From the NCBI GenBank assembly GCA_964489245.1, contig CAZAXU010000053.1, positions 1 through 10,851 on the forward strand: 10,851 bases of DNA, read 5' to 3'. Under the pieces are notes generated by a model. It was not told where the DNA came from and made no database searches. It saw only the letters and a program-made list of their open reading frames with translations. A program made the position numbers and the translations under genes. This stretch comes from CAZAXU01 sp964489245. Lineage in GTDB: Bacteria > Bacteroidota > Bacteroidia > Flavobacteriales > Flavobacteriaceae. Shown here piece by piece: positions 6,635 to 10,851 of the stretch (the first letter of the stretch is position 1; every line of letters begins with the position of its first letter).

Positions 6635-6676
6635 ATGTTTATATTTTTCTGTTAGTCAATTTATTAGTCATAGACG

Positions 6677-6701
6677 TTTTATAGATTAATCTTCTATAAA
6701 A
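6677..6701. repeat. 9-bp perfect inverted repeat in the SIMPL gene leader
   Basis: TTTTATAGA (6677-6685) and TCTATAAAA (6693-6701) flank a 7-nt loop. It lies about 45-65 nt before the SIMPL ATG, between it and the predicted promoter. The stem is AT-rich and weak, so it may be a leader structure, an operator or chance. Confidence 0.35.
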
Positions 6702-6786
6702 ATGATTGTCACGTCCTAAAATACGGCTACAGATTAATACTCATTTTTTCATTATTTTGATACACCGTATCCGGGGTTTTGTATTC

Positions 6787-6815
6787 CAAAGATAATAAAT
6801 AATCTCAAGTTTCAA
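6787..6815 (-). promoter_or_regulatory. Promoter candidate for the SIMPL gene
   Basis: On the minus strand there is TTG (6813-6815), an 18-nt spacer, then TATCTTTG (6787-6794), a full match to the Bacteroidota -7 consensus. Transcription would begin near 6780, giving a long leader of about 145 nt. The rest of the 227-nt gap (6635-6861) shows no gene I can support. Confidence 0.45.
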
Positions 6816-6861
6816 TATTAACAATCAGTCCAATTGTTTATGCAGAGTGGCAGCACCATTA

Positions 6862-7485
6862 TTAATCACAATTAACCGCTTTTATCACTGTCATTCCACT
6901 TTTATTCTTTTTCATTTCATACCCATTGTCAAGCATATATTTTAAATTATTTCTCCCATTAATATGCCAAAGTAAATATCCATAGATACACCTATTAATT
7001 CGTTTATTTTTAAATTCCGTTTTTAGTATATCTTTTAATTCAACCCAGTATTTTTTTGGTGAATGAATGAAAATTATTACAGGATTAAATTCAGGATTAA
7101 TAAAATCTTTTTTGTAATATTTCTTTATTCTTTTTAAAGAAGGAAAACCATATTTTTTTGTTATAGCTATTAGTTTTTCAGTATGTTCAATATCTTTTGG
7201 TATAATATATTTTTTTATAATATTTTTAGTAAGACTATCGGATGTGAATTTTCTTTTTGATATTACTTGAATTCTCAAACTATCGGGTAAATTTTCAATA
7301 CTATCTGTTTCTTGTTTGTTAAAAGTTTTGTATGTCAAATATTCCCTTAATGTTTGATCATAACCATACATAAATTCCAATTCTTCAACAATAGGAAAAA
7401 TGTCTTTTTTTAGAAGGCTGTCTTTTTTTGATTGCGAAAAAGTCAAGTTTGACAATAGTACTAAAATAGTAAAAATAATTCTCAT
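6862..7485 (-). CDS. Exported protein of unknown function, possibly a divergent DUF6624 relative
   Basis: The ATG at 7485 gives 207 residues and starts a signal peptide (MRIIFTILVLLSNLTFSQ). The frame is open 14 codons further to a GTG at 7527, but that would put a polar stretch before the signal. The mature chain is Lys-, Ile- and Asn-rich, with codons strongly biased to A/T, more so than the neighbouring genes. Three stretches recall DUF6624 by pattern: YGYDQTLREYL, ITKKYGFPSLKRI, and IFIHSPKKYWVELKDIL in place of that family's HAD..Q region. The usual DR(V/I)...YGTQ ending is missing; here the end is YGYLLWHINGRNNLKYMLDNGYEM. Two cysteines, one in NRCIYGY and one in the VNCD terminus, could pair after export. 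It is not clearly in an operon: 137 nt separate it from the FAD/Fe-S gene. That it is a real exported protein is likely; the family is only a suggestion. Confidence 0.72.
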   Translation of the reverse strand: MRIIFTILVLLSNLTFSQSKKDSLLKKDIFPIVEELEFMYGYDQTLREYLTYKTFNKQETDSIENLPDSLRIQVISKRKFTSDSLTKNIIKKYIIPKDIEHTEKLIAITKKYGFPSLKRIKKYYKKDFINPEFNPVIIFIHSPKKYWVELKDILKTEFKNKRINRCIYGYLLWHINGRNNLKYMLDNGYEMKKNKSGMTVIKAVNCD

Positions 7486-7527
7486 AATTAGTTTATTTTT
7501 CAATTCGTTTTGGATTGCTTTGCTCAC

Positions 7528-7570
7528 TTTTATCTTTTACCTTTTTACTTTAAACTTTTTACTTTGAACT
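7528..7570. repeat. Short degenerate 14-nt tandem repeat
   Basis: TTTTACTTTAAACT (7543-7556) is followed directly by TTTTACTTTGAACT (7557-7570), identical at 13 of 14 bases. A looser third unit, TTTTATCTTTTACCT, precedes them (7528-7542). On the minus strand the pattern is AGTT(C/T)AAAGTAAAA. It lies between the stop of the FAD/Fe-S gene and the ATG of the unknown gene. Confidence 0.6.
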
Positions 7571-7622
7571 CATAGCAACTATCGATTATAAAACAAAGAC
7601 AATCAAAATCTCATTGACAAAA

Positions 7623-10580
7623 TTAAAACATTTTAAAAAACACTGCTTCTTTAAGCAAGCTTGCCGGATGTTCACTATGTCGGTGTATTCCATCTTCAAT
7701 TTGATGCCTACAACTGGTTCCCGAGGCGACGATTTCTACATTTTCTTCTGTTGTTCTCAGGTTTGGAAATAAGCGGAGTTCTCCTACTTTCATGCTCAAG
7801 TCATAATGTTCTTTTTCATAACCGAAACTTCCTGCCATACCACAACAACCCGCATCTATCAATTCTACGTGATAATTCTTCGGGATGTTCAATACAAAGG
7901 CACTGTCTTCTTGGTTGCTCAAAGCTTTCTGGTGACAGTGCACATGCAATTTGATATGTTTTTCCTTGGCAGAAAAATCATCTGTGCTTATTCTGCCTGC
8001 ATCAAACTCTCTTTTGATAAATTCTTCAAACAAAAAAGTGTTTTGAGCAATTTTTTGTGCAGAAGTTTCTACATCCGGATATTTTTCATTGTTTTGAACC
8101 AACTTCAAATATTCATCTCTAAAAGTCAATATTGCCGAAGGTTCCACGCCCACCAAAGGAGTTTTTTCATCAATCAGGTCTTTGAATACATGAATATTTC
8201 TGTATGCCAAATCTCCGGCTTGTTCCAAAAATCCTTTGGAGATATAAGCACGGCCGCTTTCAGCATGATTGACAATCAGCACTTCATAGCCCAAACCGGT
8301 CAATACGTCAATCACATCTTTTCCGGGTTGTGCATCCATATAGTCGGTGAATTCGTCCACAAAGAGATAGACACCTCCTTTCAGCAATCTCTTAGGTTTT
8401 AAAAGATTCGGATTTTTCTTTATCCATTTATGTAAAGATTCTCTCTCCAGTTTGGGCAAAGTTCTTTCTCGAGCAATACCCATCGTCTTTTTCAACAAGC
8501 CGGAGAAGAGTTTTTGTGTGACAAAAAAGTTATACAATTTTGGAATCTTACTAAATAAAGCATTTATTTTTCCACTATAGGCAAACATTTTATTACGCAA
8601 ACTAAATCCGTTTGCTTTCTGATACCAATAAAGAAATTCTGTTTTAAGCATTGCCATATCCAGTGTGGAAGGACATTCGGATTTACAAGCTTTGCAAGAC
8701 AGACACAAACTCAGAGTTTCATAGAGTTCTTCATAATCAAACTTATTGATTTTGTCCGAATCGGTCAAAAATTCTCGTAGCGCATTGGCTCTGGCTCGGG
8801 TTGTATTTTTTTCATCCAAAGTAGCCTGATAACTCGGGCACATCACGCCTCCTGCTTCGGGTGGTTTGCGACAATCTCCGGATCCGTTACATTTTTCAAC
8901 AGCACGTAGTATTCCGCCATCTGCAGAAAAATCAAACAATGTTGGAATTTCAGGTTCAATTCTATCAGGCTTATAACGCAAATTCTCGTCCATTGGAAAC
9001 GGATCTACAATTTTGTGTGCATTAAAAACATTTTTCGGGTCAAAAACCGTTTTAAACTGCTTCATCAATGTATAGTTATTTTCGCCCACAACAACAGGAA
9101 TAAATTCTGCCCGAACAATGCCGTCACCATGTTCTCCACTCAATGATCCTCCATATTTTTTTACCAATTTTGCCACACCTCCAACCAGTTCTCTATAAAT
9201 TTTGACATCTTCTGATTTTTTAAGATTCAAAATCGGGCGAAGATGAATTTCTCCCGCACCGGCATGTGCATAGTAAACCGGTTCCTTATCTTTCTCAATC
9301 ATCAGCTTGGAGAAATCTTGAATATAAGTTGGCAAATCTTGAATTCTGACCGCTGTATCTTCAATGCCGGCAACCGCCTTATCGTCTCCGGAAAGATTTC
9401 CCAACAATCCCAGCCCTGCTTTACGTAATTCCTCCGCCTTGGCAGCTTCTTCTCCCGGGAGCAATGGAAACGCATAGCCTAAATTTTTATTTTTCAAATG
9501 CACAATCAAAGCTTTTGCCTGCTTCTCTAGATTGTTTTTATCTTTTCCTCGAAGTTCCAACATCAAAATTGCTTTGGGATTGCCAACCAAAAAATCTCTA
9601 TACGGGCTGTATTTCGGGCTCTTTTTTGTAACATCCAGAATAATTTTATCCATCAATTCACATTGATATAAATTGTGCTGCATGGCAGGGACAACAGCTT
9701 TCATGCTTTCATCAATCGTCTTGAAATGTGCTGCTACCATCAGCCTTTCAGGAGGCTGCAACTTGTCTAATTTCAATTTGATTTCTGTCATAAACATCAA
9801 AGTTCCTTCAGAACCGGCAATCACTTTGCTCAAATTGAATTTATTTTTTGAAGATGAAAAAATTTCATTATCAACCAAGGTATCTAACGCATAGCCGCTG
9901 TTTCTTCTATGAATCTCGGGATTTGGGAAATTGTCAATGATTTCTTGCTGTATTTCCTTGTTCAGATAGGTATCTCTGAGGTGCCTGTAAATTTTCCCTT
10001 CCAGATTATCAAACATCAATTTTTCATCAAACTTTGTTTTTGACAACTCATTAAAGGATACTATGCTTCCATCGCTTAAAAACCCTTTGATTTCCAACAC
10101 CTTATCTCTTGTTACGCCATATTTTATCGATGTAGATCCACTGGAATTATTGCCAACCATTCCTCCCATCATGCATCGGCTTGTTGTGGATGTATTTGGA
10201 CTGAACCATAAGCCATATGGTGCTAAAAATCGGTTTAAATCGTCACGAATCACACCGGGTTGCACACGCACCCATTGTTCTTTTTCATTGAATTCAAGCA
10301 CTTTTGTAAAATGCTTTGAAACATCAACCACAATTCCCTTTCCCACCACCTGTCCGGACAGAGATGTGCCGGCAGCTCTCGGAATCAAAGTGGTTTTATA
10401 TTTTTCGGCATATTCAATCAATGCCTTTATATCATCATCATCTTTCGGATAGACAACTGCCTCGGGAAGTATTCTATAAACCGAGGCATCGGTTGCATAG
10501 ATATGACGATGCAAGTCGTCAAAAAACAGCCCTCCCTTAAGTTTTTGTTGCAATGCTCTCAATCGATGGTCAATTTTCAT
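7623..10580 (-). CDS. FAD- and Fe-S-containing D-2-hydroxyacid dehydrogenase (GlcD-GlcF fusion, YdiJ-like)
   Basis: This is a 985-residue flavin/iron-sulphur dehydrogenase that probably oxidises a D-2-hydroxyacid (lactate, glycolate or 2-hydroxyglutarate) and passes electrons to quinone at the inner face of the membrane. Domains in order: FAD_binding_4 about 36-178 (PRAAGTSLSGQ 67-77, GGMVGNNSSG 139-148); FAD-oxidase_C about 278-527 (HAGAGEIHLRP 439-449, GEHGDG 482-487). Two [4Fe-4S] motifs follow, with Cys 564, 570 and 581, then 626, 629, 632 and 636 (CLSCKACKSECP). The cysteine-rich GlcF-like end holds HVHCHQKA 879-886, CCG 912-914 and Cys 957. Length and order match the single-chain family of about 1,000 residues that includes E. 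coli YdiJ. The first CCG half is degenerate, apparently normal for the family. I chose the ATG at 10580 (MKIDHRL); a TTG two codons upstream is less likely. No frameshift is seen. The substrate cannot be settled from sequence. Confidence 0.93.
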   Translation of the reverse strand: MKIDHRLRALQQKLKGGLFFDDLHRHIYATDASVYRILPEAVVYPKDDDDIKALIEYAEKYKTTLIPRAAGTSLSGQVVGKGIVVDVSKHFTKVLEFNEKEQWVRVQPGVIRDDLNRFLAPYGLWFSPNTSTTSRCMMGGMVGNNSSGSTSIKYGVTRDKVLEIKGFLSDGSIVSFNELSKTKFDEKLMFDNLEGKIYRHLRDTYLNKEIQQEIIDNFPNPEIHRRNSGYALDTLVDNEIFSSSKNKFNLSKVIAGSEGTLMFMTEIKLKLDKLQPPERLMVAAHFKTIDESMKAVVPAMQHNLYQCELMDKIILDVTKKSPKYSPYRDFLVGNPKAILMLELRGKDKNNLEKQAKALIVHLKNKNLGYAFPLLPGEEAAKAEELRKAGLGLLGNLSGDDKAVAGIEDTAVRIQDLPTYIQDFSKLMIEKDKEPVYYAHAGAGEIHLRPILNLKKSEDVKIYRELVGGVAKLVKKYGGSLSGEHGDGIVRAEFIPVVVGENNYTLMKQFKTVFDPKNVFNAHKIVDPFPMDENLRYKPDRIEPEIPTLFDFSADGGILRAVEKCNGSGDCRKPPEAGGVMCPSYQATLDEKNTTRARANALREFLTDSDKINKFDYEELYETLSLCLSCKACKSECPSTLDMAMLKTEFLYWYQKANGFSLRNKMFAYSGKINALFSKIPKLYNFFVTQKLFSGLLKKTMGIARERTLPKLERESLHKWIKKNPNLLKPKRLLKGGVYLFVDEFTDYMDAQPGKDVIDVLTGLGYEVLIVNHAESGRAYISKGFLEQAGDLAYRNIHVFKDLIDEKTPLVGVEPSAILTFRDEYLKLVQNNEKYPDVETSAQKIAQNTFLFEEFIKREFDAGRISTDDFSAKEKHIKLHVHCHQKALSNQEDSAFVLNIPKNYHVELIDAGCCGMAGSFGYEKEHYDLSMKVGELRLFPNLRTTEENVEIVASGTSCRHQIEDGIHRHSEHPASLLKEAVFFKMF

Positions 10581-10781
10581 CAGCAAACAATTTTGGAAAT
10601 CTAAAAATAAGAAAACTATTGTTTCCGAAAAAATGTAATCTCATTTATTTTTATTGATAAAACTAAAAAAAATCCGAAAGGTTTTGAAAATCTTCCAAGT
10701 TTGAATAATTTCGTTTCTTTTGGACTTTTGGTTAACCATTTTGACATTAACCCAAAGAAAAAAAACATAAGTAAGCATTTT

Positions 10782-10813
10782 TTTGTAGAAAAAAGAAAAA
10801 TAATATATATTTT
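10782..10813 (+). promoter_or_regulatory. Possible rightward promoter at the window edge
   Basis: TTTG (10782-10785), a 20-nt spacer, then TATATTTT (10806-10813), one base off TAnnTTTG. It would transcribe a gene beginning at or past the right edge, divergent from the FAD/Fe-S gene. The region is very AT-rich, so a chance match is quite possible. The rest of the 265-nt stretch after 10586 shows no gene or convincing leftward promoter. Confidence 0.25.
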
Positions 10814-10851
10814 AGCCTGTGAAATTATTAAACCCTCTGTATGAATTCAAA

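Noticed and set aside
7806..8402. Open frame of 198 codons on the + strand
   Set aside because: It lies wholly antisense to the FAD/Fe-S dehydrogenase, whose CCG and HCHQKA motifs are coded on the other strand; its translation shows no domain pattern.
10063..10452. Open frame of 129 codons on the + strand
   Set aside because: It is antisense to the conserved FAD-binding part of the dehydrogenase and has no recognisable features.
10729..10738. 10-nt palindrome TGGTTAACCA upstream of the FAD/Fe-S gene
   Set aside because: It is short, occurs once, and there is no supported promoter next to it.
10819..10851. GTG start of a gene running off the right edge (MKLLNPLYEFK...)
   Set aside because: Eleven codons are too few to judge, and the possible promoter would start transcription at about the GTG itself. 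It was kept only as a promoter candidate.
1..10851. Mobile element, CRISPR array, defence island or new multi-gene system
   Set aside because: No transposase, integrase, regularly spaced repeats, nuclease/toxin domains or tRNA-attachment duplication is visible. The genes look like separate chromosomal units, apart from one overlapping pair.

Overview
The window comes from an AT-rich genome of the phylum Bacteroidota, most likely Flavobacteriia or a close relative. Four signs support this. The first gene ends in a type IX secretion (gliding/Por) C-terminal sorting domain. Signal peptides end in the 'FSQ' pattern common in the phylum. Several upstream regions carry the Bacteroidota -7 box TAnnTTTG instead of a sigma70 -10 box, and starts lack clear Shine-Dalgarno sequences. 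The tmRNA encodes a GEN...ALAA-type tag. I cannot name the genus from the sequence alone.

Layout. (1) 65-2353 (+): a secreted multidomain PNGase F-like protein (F5/8C domain, two Ig-like segments, PNGase F N and C domains, T9SS tail), ending at a hairpin terminator (2372-2406) shared with the convergent next gene. (2) 2426-3091 (-): a stand-alone Aer-like PAS protein. (3) 3185-5177 (-): a two-gene operon whose coding regions overlap by 14 nt. It holds an alanine dehydrogenase/saccharopine dehydrogenase-superfamily enzyme and a Bacteroidota-type SAM methyltransferase. (4) 5457-5856 (+): ssrA (tmRNA), with a -7 box just upstream and a strong hairpin terminator directly after its 3' end. (5) 5924-6634 (-): an exported SIMPL-domain protein. 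(6) 6862-7485 (-): an exported, very AT-rich protein of unknown function, with a short 14-nt tandem repeat upstream. (7) 7623-10580 (-): a large FAD/Fe-S D-2-hydroxyacid dehydrogenase of the GlcD-GlcF fusion (YdiJ-like) type. The final 265 bases are non-coding, apart from a possible rightward promoter or gene start at the very edge.

How the genes relate. Apart from the overlapping pair, the genes look like independent units, as expected of an ordinary chromosomal region; I see no mobile element, CRISPR array or defence island. Metabolically, the FAD/Fe-S enzyme would feed electrons from 2-hydroxyacids into the quinone pool, and the dehydrogenase acts on amino acids or saccharopine-like substrates. 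The PNGase-like protein would act outside the cell on glycoproteins. The most interesting item is this PNGase: D60 and E206 of PNGase F are kept, but the E118 position is Asp, one disulfide is lost, and a four-Cys insertion is present.
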